A stretch of DNA of 64,000 nucleotides from CAISCU01 sp051861545 (lineage in GTDB: Bacteria > Bacteroidota > Bacteroidia > UKL13-3): NCBI GenBank assembly GCA_051861545.1, contig JBIMKP010000022.1:1-64000 (forward strand), read 5' to 3'. The notes beneath the pieces were generated by a model. The model was not told where the DNA came from, ran no database searches, and saw only the letters and a program-made list of their open reading frames with translations. Position 1 is the first letter of the stretch, and the number at the start of each line of letters is the position of its first letter. The translations under genes were made by a program, and so were the position numbers. Below, piece by piece: positions 26,763 to 35,912 of the stretch.

Positions 26763-28822
26763 AAATATGAATACGTATCGTATTGTGCCCTGATTTTTAT
26801 ATCATAACTTGGGTTGTAATTAATAGAATCGTCGATTCCATTCATAATACGAGCTTTACAGTTATCAGATAATTGTATTTGAAGAATGTCTTTTATAATC
26901 CTTTTATTTTTTTCAGAGTAAATTGGAAACCCACATTCAATTCTGTTTGATAGATTTCTTGTCATCCAATCAGCCGAAGCTAGATATATCTTTTCTTTTC
27001 CTCCATTATGAAACACGAAAATTCTTGCATGTTCTAAATACCTGTCAATAATTGATATTACCCTGATATTCTCTGAAAGATTTCCAATTCCAGCAACTAA
27101 ACAACAAATACCTCTAACTATTAAATCTATTTTTACTCCGGCTTTGCTTGCATCATATAATTTTTTAATGATGTCAACATCTACCAATGAATTCATTTTA
27201 GCAATGATTGAAGCTTCTTTACCTTGATTAGCAAATTGAATTTCCTTATCAATTAATTCAAGAAACTGCTTCTTCATGAATTCTGGTGCTACTAATAAAT
27301 GATTAAATCCTGTTCTTCTAATATTCGTAAATAAAATGTCAGTTAACATATCTATTTCATTTGTTAGGTTTTTATCTTTTGTAAATAAGGCAAAATCGCT
27401 GTAAAGTCGGGCTGTTACTCCATTATAATTGCCCGTTGATAGATGAGCATATTTTGCAATGGTTCCATTCTCTTTTCTTTGAATCTGGCATATTTTTGAA
27501 TGAACTTTTTGACCAGGTTTGCCAAAATGAACGTGTGCTCCAGCTTCTTGTAATTGATTGGTCCAGTAAATATTCGACTCTTCATCAAATCTGGCTTGTA
27601 ATTCCATTAATACAATAACTTTTTTGCCGTTTTTAATAGCATTAATTAGTGCATTAACAACATTACTATTTTTAGCAACCCTATATAATGTAATTCTAAT
27701 ACTAACTACGTTTGGATCAATTGCAGATTCTCTTAATAGTCTTATCAGATAATCGAATGATTGATATGGATGATGAACCAAAATATCTTCATGTGATATT
27801 ACATCAAACATGGTTTTGGCTTTATCAAAGGTTTTTACTGGTAGCGCAGGAAGTGCTTCAAAATAATCATCTTTTAACCCAACTTTAGGGAAATCCATAA
27901 AATCTTTGAAATTATGATATCTGCCTCCTGGAATAAGATTTACATTCTTTAATTCTAATTTTTTAATGAGTAAATCAAGCATATATCTTGGCATTTTCTC
28001 ATCATAAACAAACCTGGTAGGACTTCCTTTTGAGCGTTGTTTTAAGCTTTTTTGGATTTTATCGAGTAAACTTACCGAGTAATTTTCTTCATCTTGACTA
28101 ATTGTAAATTCAGCATCTCTTGTCATTTTGATAACAAATGCTTCAAATTTGTCGAAGTCGAAAATTGAGAAAACACTAGGCAAATAAGCTCTAATAATAT
28201 TTTCTAGTAGAATAATATGAGTGTCGTTTCCACCTTTTGGGAGGATATAAAATCTACTAACAATATTTGTTGGAACTTCTAAAATCGCATGTTTAGGCTC
28301 TACATTTCCATCAGAAGAAAACATTCGAACCGCTAAATAAATGCTTCTATCTCTTAAATGTGGTGCTGATTTTAAATCGTCAATTAATACTGGAAATATA
28401 TGAGAAATGATGTTTAAGCGAAAATGTTCCTTCATTACGATGAGTTCATTTTCAGTTAATTCATATTCTTCTTTTAAATAAATTCCTCTTTTTCCTAGTT
28501 CAGGAATGATTTGATTGTTATAAACAGATGTAAATCTATCTTGTAATGAAACAACTATTCTTTGAATTTCTGACAAAATTTCATCTGGTGAAGATTGAAA
28601 TTCACTGATACTTTTCTTGCCATTAATTTTTTGAACCTTCCTAATTTGAGCAACTCTTACCCTAAAGAATTCGTCTAAATTAGAAGAGAAAATTGCTAAA
28701 AACTTGATTCTTTCCATTAATGGAGTATCCGCATTTTCAGCCTCTTGAAGCACTCTTTCATTAAAATGCAACCAGCTAATTTCTCTATCTCTAAATAAAT
28801 ATCCTTTGCGGTCTTTAATCAT
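26741..28822 (-). CDS. ppk1: Polyphosphate kinase 1
   Basis: 693 residues, full length. It polymerises phosphate from ATP into polyphosphate. The N-terminal domain starts DREISWLHFNERVLQEA and NLDEFFRVRVAQIRK; the two phospholipase-D-like catalytic domains contain VHHPYQSFDYLIRLLRESA, MELQARFDEESN, VHSKICQI with the family histidine, and YAHLSTGNYN, then the C-terminal SADWMTRNLSNRIE. It stands alone on the minus strand; rnpB follows almost without gap with its own promoter. Confidence 0.95.
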   Translation of the reverse strand: MIKDRKGYLFRDREISWLHFNERVLQEAENADTPLMERIKFLAIFSSNLDEFFRVRVAQIRKVQKINGKKSISEFQSSPDEILSEIQRIVVSLQDRFTSVYNNQIIPELGKRGIYLKEEYELTENELIVMKEHFRLNIISHIFPVLIDDLKSAPHLRDRSIYLAVRMFSSDGNVEPKHAILEVPTNIVSRFYILPKGGNDTHIILLENIIRAYLPSVFSIFDFDKFEAFVIKMTRDAEFTISQDEENYSVSLLDKIQKSLKQRSKGSPTRFVYDEKMPRYMLDLLIKKLELKNVNLIPGGRYHNFKDFMDFPKVGLKDDYFEALPALPVKTFDKAKTMFDVISHEDILVHHPYQSFDYLIRLLRESAIDPNVVSIRITLYRVAKNSNVVNALINAIKNGKKVIVLMELQARFDEESNIYWTNQLQEAGAHVHFGKPGQKVHSKICQIQRKENGTIAKYAHLSTGNYNGVTARLYSDFALFTKDKNLTNEIDMLTDILFTNIRRTGFNHLLVAPEFMKKQFLELIDKEIQFANQGKEASIIAKMNSLVDVDIIKKLYDASKAGVKIDLIVRGICCLVAGIGNLSENIRVISIIDRYLEHARIFVFHNGGKEKIYLASADWMTRNLSNRIECGFPIYSEKNKRIIKDILQIQLSDNCKARIMNGIDDSINYNPSYDIKIRAQYDTYSYLEKSYPF

Positions 28823-28922
28823 GATTTTTAAACAAGTCTAATCCTACAAAAATGTAAAAATATAGGTTAACGAATTGTTAAATGTTTAAGACGATATTAA
28901 AGGATTTTTTTGTAAATTGGGC

Positions 28923-29255
28923 ATGGTTATTGAAATTTGTACTTCTAAATTTAAAAATATGGCTCATTTTATGGTTGAAATGTTCTTACCCGAAATTCTG
29001 GATATGGAGTTTATGCAGATGATTCCATCACATAGAGCCTATGTAGATCAATTGATTTCTGAAGGTAAAATTCTTACTTATACTGTAAACGAAGAAAGAA
29101 CCAAAGGCTGGATTATTTTTGATGCAGAAGAAGCCGAGGAGGTTTTAGATATTGTTCAACAATTTCCTATCAACAGATTTTTAACCTTTGAAATACATTC
29201 ATTAATGATTCATGATGGAGAAGCTTTTAGATTCCCCAAACTTCATTTGAATTAA
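28923..29255 (+). CDS. Small dimeric alpha/beta-barrel (muconolactone-isomerase/YciI-like) protein
   Basis: About 110 residues; the start is taken at the ATG (MVIEICTSKFKN), as the TTG upstream is unlikely. It has the one-domain ferredoxin-like layout with a mid-protein RAYVDQLISEGKILTYTVNEERTKGWIIFDAEEAEEV and a final strand INRFLTFEIHSLM, which resembles muconolactone isomerase-like and YciI proteins. No catalytic assignment. Its 3' end overlaps the convergent osmC gene by 4 nt. Confidence 0.6.
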   Translation: MVIEICTSKFKNMAHFMVEMFLPEILDMEFMQMIPSHRAYVDQLISEGKILTYTVNEERTKGWIIFDAEEAEEVLDIVQQFPINRFLTFEIHSLMIHDGEAFRFPKLHLN

Positions 29256-29674
29256 TCTAAAAATGTAATTTTAAAATCAATCGGACAAACCATACTTAAC
29301 ATGGCACTAACTCCACAATATTTGTCCTTGGATAATTCGACTGCTTTCAACATTTTTTCTTCATCCTCTTTTTTTACTTTGATTTTATATTCCAAGTAAA
29401 TTCGGGTATAAATTTTCGGATGTTCATCTCGCAAATCAGCTTTAACATTCAAAGCAAAATCACTAAAATCTACCCTCATTTTCTGCAATAAACTCACAAT
29501 ATCCATTCCTGTGCAAGCGCCTAATGAGCTTAATATAAGTGCTTTTGGTCTTGGGCCTTTATCCTTTCCTCCACCAGATTCTGAGGAATCAATTGTTAAA
29601 TGATGTCCATCTATAATTGAATCAAATTCAAAGCCTTCTTTCCAGCTGGTTTCTACTTCATGTAAAGTTGACAT
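29252..29674 (-). CDS. OsmC family peroxiredoxin-like protein
   Basis: 140 residues from the ATG of MSTLHEVETSWKEGF; a longer frame overlaps the upstream gene in another reading frame. The two family cysteines are C54 (SLGACTGMDIVSLL) and C120 (DKYCGVSAML). OsmC proteins reduce organic peroxides or handle sulfur-bearing thiols. It is the last gene of the ArsR/MBL-rhodanese operon, which points to persulfide or sulfide handling rather than general stress; that part is inference. Confidence 0.85.
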   Translation of the reverse strand: MSTLHEVETSWKEGFEFDSIIDGHHLTIDSSESGGGKDKGPRPKALILSSLGACTGMDIVSLLQKMRVDFSDFALNVKADLRDEHPKIYTRIYLEYKIKVKKEDEEKMLKAVELSKDKYCGVSAMLSMVCPIDFKITFLD

Positions 29675-29675
29675 A

Positions 29676-29888
29676 TTATATACTTGTTTCTTTTTTTTCT
29701 TTGGCTTTAAATCCATCACCCGCAATTGCTCCCATAAACAATCCATAAGCAGAACTTCTATAAGGATTTGAAGTAATTGCACATGTACCATCAGCACAAC
29801 CAACAAAATACCAATAAGCTAGTCCAGCAAATCCTCCAATTACTGCTCCAATAATTGTTGTTTTATGTTTAAATATAAATTCCTTCAT
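29676..29888 (-). CDS. DUF6132-like small membrane protein
   Basis: 70 residues with two hydrophobic segments (TTIIGAVIGGFAGLAYWYFVG and SSAYGLFMGAIAGDG) joined by a loop with two cysteines (CADGTC). This YtkA-independent small protein is commonly found beside rhodanese and sulfur-handling genes in Bacteroidota. It sits 34 nt after the MBL-rhodanese gene and 1 nt before osmC. The role is unknown; the loop cysteines could carry sulfur or metal. Confidence 0.7.
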   Translation of the reverse strand: MKEFIFKHKTTIIGAVIGGFAGLAYWYFVGCADGTCAITSNPYRSSAYGLFMGAIAGDGFKAKEKKETSI

Positions 29889-29921
29889 CTAATAAAATAT
29901 TATGTTTTTTCTTGATTCTTT

Positions 29922-31304
29922 TTATTTGGGGATTACCAACAAATAACCTGCTTCTTTAATTTTATTTATTCCTCCATGCACATTTTTAACATGATTGAAT
30001 CCATGTTTTTTCATCATTGAACTTGCCATCATACTTCTGTAACCACCAGCACAATGGATCAAATATTTCTTATTAGGATTTAAATTTTCTAATGCTTTTT
30101 CAAGTTTTGAAAGTGGAATTAACTCAGCACCTTCAACAAAACCATTACTCCATTCTGATGGATTTCTAACATCAATTACAGTTGGATTTTCTATTCCTAA
30201 TTCTTCTGCGAAAACTTCAGGTTCAATGCTTTCAACTACTTCAATATTTTTGCCAGCTTTAATCCATGAATCAAAACCACCATCTAAATAACCAAAAACA
30301 TGTTCATAACCAACTCTTGCCAATCTTAGAATTGCTTCTTTTTCTTTTCCTTCATCTGCAATTACAATAATTGGTTTTCCATGGTCGATTAACGAACCTA
30401 CCCACACTGCATATTGTCCTTCTAATCCAATATTTATTGAGCCAGGAATAAAACCTTTTTCAAAAATTTCTGCGGTTCTTGCATCTAAAATTATGGTGCC
30501 TTTTTCAATTTCTTCAACTACTTGTTCAACTCTTAATGCAACAGCATTTCTGCTCATTACTTCATCAATATTTCTATAGCCTTTTTTGTTAATTGCTGCA
30601 TCAATAAAAAAGTATTTTGGTGGCTCATCTAATCCGCTTGCTACTTTTTCAACAAATTCTTCCTTGGTTTCACAAGCCAATGCATAATTTGATGTTCTTT
30701 GAATACCAATGGTGGTTGATGTTTCTTTCCCAATGTTTTTACCGCATGCCGAACCAGCACCATGTCCAGGATAAACAATAACATCATCATGTAAAACCAT
30801 CAATTTGTCATAAATTGAATCATATAATAAACCTGCTAAATCTTCTTTTGATAAATCTGATTTTACTGCTAAATCAGGTCTTCCAACATCACCTGCAAAC
30901 AATGTATCTCCGGTAAATACAGCATGATTATTTCCATTTTCATCAATCAGTAATAAACATGATGATTCTAATGTATGTCCAGGTGTATGTAATAATTTTA
31001 GTTGGATATCACCAAGTTTAAATACTTCACCATCTTGTGCTACATACATGTTAAATTCTGAAACAGCGCTTGGTCCATATACAATTGTTGCTCCAGTTTT
31101 AGCAGCTAAATCAATATGACCCGATACAAAATCTGCATGAAAATGAGTTTCAAAAACATATTTTATTTTGGCATTTCTTTGCTCAGCTATTTCAATATAT
31201 GGACTAGTTTCTCTTAAAGGATCTATAATTGCAGCTTCACCATTACTTTCTATATAATAAGCTGCTTCGGCTAGACAATTGGTGTATAATTGTTGAATGT
31301 ACAT
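29922..31304 (-). CDS. MBL-fold hydrolase with two rhodanese domains (persulfide dioxygenase-like)
   Basis: 460 residues: metallo-beta-lactamase domain (1-235) with the metal loop ETHFHADFVSGH, HTPGHT and FTGDTLFAGDVGRPD, typical of the ETHE1/BLH group that oxidises glutathione persulfide to sulfite. Two rhodanese domains follow. The first (about 262-350) has ADEG where the cysteine loop should be, so it is inactive; the second (about 365-455) has an intact HCAGGYRS loop. It is the main gene of the operon, controlled by an upstream ArsR-type repressor. Confidence 0.9.
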   Translation of the reverse strand: MYIQQLYTNCLAEAAYYIESNGEAAIIDPLRETSPYIEIAEQRNAKIKYVFETHFHADFVSGHIDLAAKTGATIVYGPSAVSEFNMYVAQDGEVFKLGDIQLKLLHTPGHTLESSCLLLIDENGNNHAVFTGDTLFAGDVGRPDLAVKSDLSKEDLAGLLYDSIYDKLMVLHDDVIVYPGHGAGSACGKNIGKETSTTIGIQRTSNYALACETKEEFVEKVASGLDEPPKYFFIDAAINKKGYRNIDEVMSRNAVALRVEQVVEEIEKGTIILDARTAEIFEKGFIPGSINIGLEGQYAVWVGSLIDHGKPIIVIADEGKEKEAILRLARVGYEHVFGYLDGGFDSWIKAGKNIEVVESIEPEVFAEELGIENPTVIDVRNPSEWSNGFVEGAELIPLSKLEKALENLNPNKKYLIHCAGGYRSMMASSMMKKHGFNHVKNVHGGINKIKEAGYLLVIPK

Positions 31305-31417
31305 AAGATTTAAATTTTATTCAAAGCTTTAAAATACATGTAAAATTAGGTTGATAGGCATCAAGTAATTTTATGATTTTAATTTTGATTGAATGTAATA
31401 CTGCTTTCAAAACCAAA

Positions 31418-31708
31418 TCAATAATTACAATTACACTTATCCATTAAATTTATAACAGCACATAGTTCCTTCTCCTTTAAACTATATATAACTTTAGTTC
31501 CTTCTTTTTTGGCCAAAAGAATTCCTTTTAGTTTCATGTTTATTAAATGGTGTGAAATTAATGATTGTTCGCAATTCGTTTCTAAACATATTTCACTAAC
31601 TGTACTTGGACCATTATCATTTAAAAAACTAATAATTGCCAATCTGGTAGGATGAGCAATTGTTTTAAGAATAAATGCTGCTTTTTCTAGTTTTTTTGTT
31701 TCAATCAT
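31418..31708 (-). CDS. ArsR/SmtB-family repressor, possible sulfane-sulfur sensor
   Basis: 96 residues from MIETKKLEKA; a start 27 nt upstream would place the operator inside the gene. Winged helix: IAHPTRLAIISFL, recognition helix CEQSLISHHLINMK and the wing AKKEGTKVIYSLKEKEL. Cysteines at C41 (SEICLETNC), C46, C83, C92 and C94 are candidates for sensing; C41 and a distal Cys mirror the pair in the persulfide sensors SqrR/BigR. It precedes the MBL-rhodanese gene by about 110 nt and a palindrome lies over its promoter, consistent with autoregulation. Confidence 0.85.
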   Translation of the reverse strand: MIETKKLEKAAFILKTIAHPTRLAIISFLNDNGPSTVSEICLETNCEQSLISHHLINMKLKGILLAKKEGTKVIYSLKEKELCAVINLMDKCNCNY

Positions 31709-31720
31709 AATTCTTATGTA

Positions 31721-31751
31721 CAAATATATGAACATATATTCATATAAGCAA
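31721..31751 (-). promoter_or_regulatory. Promoter and operator of the ArsR/MBL-rhodanese operon
   Basis: On the minus strand TTG (31751-31749), 20 nt, then TATATTTG (31728-31721): a full Bacteroidota promoter. A palindrome with 8-bp arms (TATATGAA/TTCATATA, 31725-31746) lies between and over the two boxes, where an ArsR repressor would block polymerase. The leader to the chosen ATG is only about 6 nt. Confidence 0.75.
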
Positions 31752-31823
31752 GAGGCTATAATATCTCATCCCAAGTATTGGAAACATTGAAGTATGAGGC
31801 TAAATTCCGTTATTTGTAAGCAT

Positions 31824-32951
31824 ATGAACATTGGATTTGACGCAAAAAGAGCTTTTCATAATAAAACGGGTTTGGGTAACTATAGCCGTAGTTTTATTAA
31901 AGCTTTAATTGATGAAAAGTCTGATAATCAATTATATTTATTTACACCTGAGATTGGTGACTTAGGTCAGGAGTTTTTAAATAAACATGATGTAAAAATC
32001 GTTATACCCACAAAAAAAATCCATCAGTTTTTGCCCACTTATTGGAGAAGTCATGGTTTATTAGACGAAATTAAAAGGGATAAAATTCAGATTTTTCATG
32101 GCTTAAGTAATGAATTACCTGTTGGAATTGAAAGGTTAGCTATTAAAAAAGTGGTTACAATTCATGACTTAATTTTTTTAAGGTTTCCTGAATTATATCC
32201 TCCCATTGATAGGAGAATTTATGAAAGAAAGTTTAAATCGGCAGTAGTAAGAGCTGATAAAATTTTTGCATGTAGTCAGCAAACCTCTACGGATATTCAA
32301 GAGTTTTATGGTATAGATGAATCTAAAATTGAAGTAGTTTATCAGGATTGTGGAATTCATTTCAGGAAGAAACATTCTGATGATGAAAAAAACTCTTTTC
32401 TACTTAAACATCAATTACCACAAAAGTTTATTCTTAGTGTTGGTACCCTAGAAAAACGTAAAAATCAATTGTTACTATTGAAAGCCTTTCATGAGGCAAA
32501 CTTGCAAGATAACAGTTTAATATTTTTAGGAAAAAAGGCCGATTTATATTCAGATATGTTGCAATATGTAAGGTTAAATGGCCTTCAAAACAAGGTATTT
32601 TTTTTAGATAAAATAGAAGAGGAGGAGCTACCAATTTTATATCAATCGGCTTTTGCGTTTGCTTATATTAGTAAATTTGAAGGGTTTGGAATTCCAATAC
32701 TCGAGGCTTTAAGAAGTGGAGTTCCAGTGCTTAGTTCTAAACAATCAAGTTTACCAGAAGTTGCGGGAAATGCGGCTTTGTATTCTGATTTTAATGATGC
32801 CGAAACACTTATTTCCAATTTAAAGGAAATTTCAGGAAATCCTGAATTACGCTTTAAATTAATAAATTTAGGATATGCTCAAGCTTCTAAATTTGATTCA
32901 GATAAAATTGCTAAACAGGTGATTTCTAATTACGAAGGACTCTTATTATAA
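31824..32951 (+). CDS. Glycosyltransferase family 4 protein
   Basis: About 375 residues from MNIGFDAKRAFHNKTGLG; 10 upstream residues in frame are probably leader. GT-B fold: the glycine-rich acceptor start KTGLGNYSRSF, and the donor half with LSVGTLEKRKNQLLLLKAF and the E-x7-E element at SKFEGFGIPILEALRSG, followed by LPEVAGNAALYSD. Members transfer mannose or related sugars from nucleotide donors in cell-surface polysaccharide synthesis. It stands alone, not in a polysaccharide cluster, so its product is unknown. Confidence 0.9.
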   Translation: MNIGFDAKRAFHNKTGLGNYSRSFIKALIDEKSDNQLYLFTPEIGDLGQEFLNKHDVKIVIPTKKIHQFLPTYWRSHGLLDEIKRDKIQIFHGLSNELPVGIERLAIKKVVTIHDLIFLRFPELYPPIDRRIYERKFKSAVVRADKIFACSQQTSTDIQEFYGIDESKIEVVYQDCGIHFRKKHSDDEKNSFLLKHQLPQKFILSVGTLEKRKNQLLLLKAFHEANLQDNSLIFLGKKADLYSDMLQYVRLNGLQNKVFFLDKIEEEELPILYQSAFAFAYISKFEGFGIPILEALRSGVPVLSSKQSSLPEVAGNAALYSDFNDAETLISNLKEISGNPELRFKLINLGYAQASKFDSDKIAKQVISNYEGLLL

Positions 32952-33015
32952 AGATTATCCAAACTTCAATCATAATAAAACAAAGAGAGTCTATGGCTTT
33001 TTATATTTTTGTGAT

Positions 33016-34437
33016 GTGAAAATTGATTTAAAAGATAGAATTTTTGATGATTTAAGAATTGTAGCAGAAAAAACTGGTATAGAAGCCTATGTAGTAGGTG
33101 GATTTGTTCGCGATATTTTTTTAGAAAGAACTTCAAAAGATATAGATATAGTAGTTGTTGGAAACGGGATAGATTTTGCAAAGGAATTTTCGGAACATAT
33201 TGGAAGTTCAAGCGATTTTGCTGTTTTCAAAAACTTTGGAACTGCAATGGTAAGGTGCAATGATTGGGAAGTTGAATTTGTTGGTGCCCGCAAAGAAAGT
33301 TATTCAAGAAACAGCAGAAAACCAGAGGTGAGTCCTGGTACATTAAAAGAAGACCAATCAAGAAGAGATTTTACAATAAATGCATTAGGTATCAGTCTAA
33401 ATAAGAATGATTTTGGCACTTTATTAGACCCATTTCATGGATTAGATGATTTAAAAAGAAAGATTCTAAGAACACCTTTAGAACCAGGAATTACTTTCGA
33501 TGATGATCCATTAAGAATGATGCGAGCAGTTCGTTTCGCCTCTCAATTAAACTTTGATATTTTACCTGAAACTTTTGATTCAATTAAAAAGCATAAAGAC
33601 AGAATCAAAATTGTTTCTTTTGAAAGAATTATTGAAGAATTAAATAAAATTATTCTTTCTAAAAAACCTTCAATAGGATTGAATTTATTGTTTGAATGTG
33701 GCTTATTAGAGATAATTTTTCCAGAACTAAAAGCATTACATGGGATTGATTATGTGAATGGTAAAGGTCATAAAGACAATTTTTATCATAGCTTACAAGT
33801 GCTCGACCAAGGTTCAGAAGAAACAAATGATTTGTGGTTAAGGTGGGCTTTATTACTACATGATATTGGAAAGCCTGTAACTAAAAAATTCATTCCTCAA
33901 GAAGGCTGGACATTCCATGGTCATGAAGACAAGGGAAGCAGAATGATTTCAAAAATATTCAGAAAGTTAAAATTACCTCTGAATGAAAAAATGAAATATG
34001 TAGAAAAATTGGTTGCATTACACCACCGTCCTAAAGCATTGGCTGAAGATGGAGTAACTGATGCTGCTATAAGAAGATTAATAGTTGATGCCGGCGAAGA
34101 TTTAAACGACTTGTTCTTATTGTGCAGAGCTGATATGACTACTAAAAGTCAGGATAAATTAAACAAGTACAGAGGTAATTTATTAAAAGTTCAGGAACTG
34201 GTTGTTGAAGTTGAAGAAAGAGATGCGTTACGAAATTGGCAACCACCAGTAAGTGGTGAAGATATTATGGCATATTTTGGCTTGGAACCTTCTAAAATAA
34301 TCGGAATTATAAAGGAAGAAATTCGGGAATCAATTTTAGAAGGTAAGATTAAAAATGAGCGCGAAGCTGCAATACAGTTGATGAAAGATCTTGGCGAAAT
34401 TCATCAGCTAAAGCCAATTGGAATAAGTTTGAATTAA
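33016..34437 (+). CDS. CCA-adding enzyme/poly(A) polymerase family protein with HD domain
   Basis: 473 residues, GTG start (33016), as no better codon is present. The class II nucleotidyltransferase core has AYVVGGFVRDIFLERTSKDID with the metal DxD, RRDFTINALGIS, and FDDDPLRMMRAVRFASQL; an HD domain follows (LLHDIGKP, HGHEDKGSRM, ALHHRPKAL). This is the arrangement of bacterial tRNA CCA nucleotidyltransferases of the Bacteroidota. It repairs the 3' CCA of tRNAs. The next feature is a MITE-like repeat 8 nt after the stop. Confidence 0.9.
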   Translation: MKIDLKDRIFDDLRIVAEKTGIEAYVVGGFVRDIFLERTSKDIDIVVVGNGIDFAKEFSEHIGSSSDFAVFKNFGTAMVRCNDWEVEFVGARKESYSRNSRKPEVSPGTLKEDQSRRDFTINALGISLNKNDFGTLLDPFHGLDDLKRKILRTPLEPGITFDDDPLRMMRAVRFASQLNFDILPETFDSIKKHKDRIKIVSFERIIEELNKIILSKKPSIGLNLLFECGLLEIIFPELKALHGIDYVNGKGHKDNFYHSLQVLDQGSEETNDLWLRWALLLHDIGKPVTKKFIPQEGWTFHGHEDKGSRMISKIFRKLKLPLNEKMKYVEKLVALHHRPKALAEDGVTDAAIRRLIVDAGEDLNDLFLLCRADMTTKSQDKLNKYRGNLLKVQELVVEVEERDALRNWQPPVSGEDIMAYFGLEPSKIIGIIKEEIRESILEGKIKNEREAAIQLMKDLGEIHQLKPIGISLN

Positions 34438-34445
34438 CATTATTT

Positions 34446-34690
34446 AGGGCCTGCTGAAAATCTTTATTAGAACTTATTATCAATCAATTAGATTGTGTTT
34501 AAATAATTTAAATGCAAGGTTTTAAGAACAATGGCTAAAAATCCTTGCATCAAGTAAAATTAGTTTTCAAATTAAATAAAGACAGAAACAAGGCCATCTT
34601 TGTCGTTGCTGCCAAATTGAAGTATTATATATACATCTAATTTGGCAGCGCCTAAAATCTGACCTGTTTCTGTCTTTTTCAGCAGGCCCT
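34446..34690 (+). mobile_element. MITE-like element, copy 2
   Basis: 245 bp with ends AGGGCCTGCTGAAAA and TTTTTCAGCAGGCCCT, bordered by ATTT on both sides. The internal stems (TGCAAGG/CCTTGCA, GACAGAAAC/GTTTCTGTC, CTGCCAAATT/AATTTGGCAG) are all perfect here, so it is the best-preserved copy. No open frame. It sits between the CCA enzyme gene and the secreted PKD protein gene without breaking either. The rest of the 34438-34772 gap is plain AT-rich sequence. Confidence 0.92.
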
Positions 34691-34772
34691 ATTTATGATG
34701 GAATTGTAAATTTTGATTTAATCATTGATTTTCACTTGGAAAAATCGCATATTAGCAGTAAATACTGATTAA

Positions 34773-35882
34773 ATGCGCGGTTTAAAACCACTTATATTAT
34801 TCATTTTCTGTCATTTAAGTTTGGCGAGTTTTGCTCAGCCATCAGTATTAGGTACAAACATTTTTTCAGGAACTTTTTTGAATTATAATTTAACTCAATT
34901 AGGTAAAGTCAGGCAATACAGAGCTCAATCATCTGTTTCTCATGCTTCCGGAGTTGGACAATGGCTATTTTGTAGAGGAACAGTTGGTTCTCCCGATTAT
35001 AGCATTAAATGGAATCCATATTCAAGTGGTGAGATTATTCCTGGATTTAATACAATAATAAATCCTTCTGTTAGTGCCGGTTCTGCCAGGTACAATACTG
35101 CCGGTGCAGGTGGAGGTGCAAATGGGCAAGTCCCAGCTACAGTTTCAGGTTGGTACTATACTTTTAATATTGGTGATAATCAATTTGTTGATAATTACAT
35201 GGCAGTTTGGGAAACTACTTTTAATCCAGTAAATATTATAAGTTCAACTCAGTCACCAGGAGTAGTTTGCTCAAACGGAGATTCTATTACTATTAAGGTT
35301 AAAACCTCATCAAGCCCAAATATTGCTGAAAAAATTTACCTTAGGTATACAAGAGATTCTTCTTTTAGTCCTTCATTTTTAGTTCAACTTAGTTTTTCCG
35401 CAGATTCCGGCTCAGCAAAAATTCCTGTTTTAAATTCAGGAGATACGATTCGTTATTATTTATTTAATTCTTTACTAAATACAAGTCAATTAGCTCCGGG
35501 TGGCACTGTTAATGAAACCAATTGTGATATGAGTACCTTGAGTATGAACAATAATTCAAACAATAATTTTAGGTTTATCATTAGTTCGGCTCCAAGTCCA
35601 ACTTCTTCCTTTAGCGCTGGGGCTGCTTGTGTTGGCGTTGCTACAAGTTTCACCAATAGTTCAAGTATTAGTTCAGGTTCAATTGCAACATCAAATTGGA
35701 ATTTTGGTGATACAGGAACTGGCTCTGGAAGTGGGATTTCAAATACCAATCATACCTATTCAACTATTGGGAATTATAGAGTTTCTCTTACTGTAATAAG
35801 TAATAATGGTTGTCAAAAAAGTTCAGATCAAAATATACAAGTTAATCCTAAACCAACTACAAATGGTTTATTACCACATTAA
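34773..35882 (+). CDS. Secreted protein with PKD domain
   Basis: 369 residues with signal peptide MRGLKPLILFIFCHLSLASFAQ. A Gly/Ser/Tyr-rich N-terminal region without recognised fold is followed by an immunoglobulin-like part and a PKD domain (about 285-360: SNWNFGDTGTGSG...TYSTIGNYRVSLTVISNNG). It ends VNPKPTTNGLLPH, with no standard T9SS tail. The next gene's protein ends in a similar AKPSTSAITPY. The three genes 34773-37735 run in one direction with 30- and 11-nt gaps, so they form an operon of surface proteins. Confidence 0.8.
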   Translation: MRGLKPLILFIFCHLSLASFAQPSVLGTNIFSGTFLNYNLTQLGKVRQYRAQSSVSHASGVGQWLFCRGTVGSPDYSIKWNPYSSGEIIPGFNTIINPSVSAGSARYNTAGAGGGANGQVPATVSGWYYTFNIGDNQFVDNYMAVWETTFNPVNIISSTQSPGVVCSNGDSITIKVKTSSSPNIAEKIYLRYTRDSSFSPSFLVQLSFSADSGSAKIPVLNSGDTIRYYLFNSLLNTSQLAPGGTVNETNCDMSTLSMNNNSNNNFRFIISSAPSPTSSFSAGAACVGVATSFTNSSSISSGSIATSNWNFGDTGTGSGSGISNTNHTYSTIGNYRVSLTVISNNGCQKSSDQNIQVNPKPTTNGLLPH

Positions 35883-35912
35883 ATTAAACAACATCAAACA
35901 ACATAAAAACAT

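Noticed and set aside
29675..29806. A 44-residue N-terminal extension of the OsmC protein
   Set aside because: It overlaps the small membrane protein gene in another frame and OsmC proteins start near MSTLHEV.
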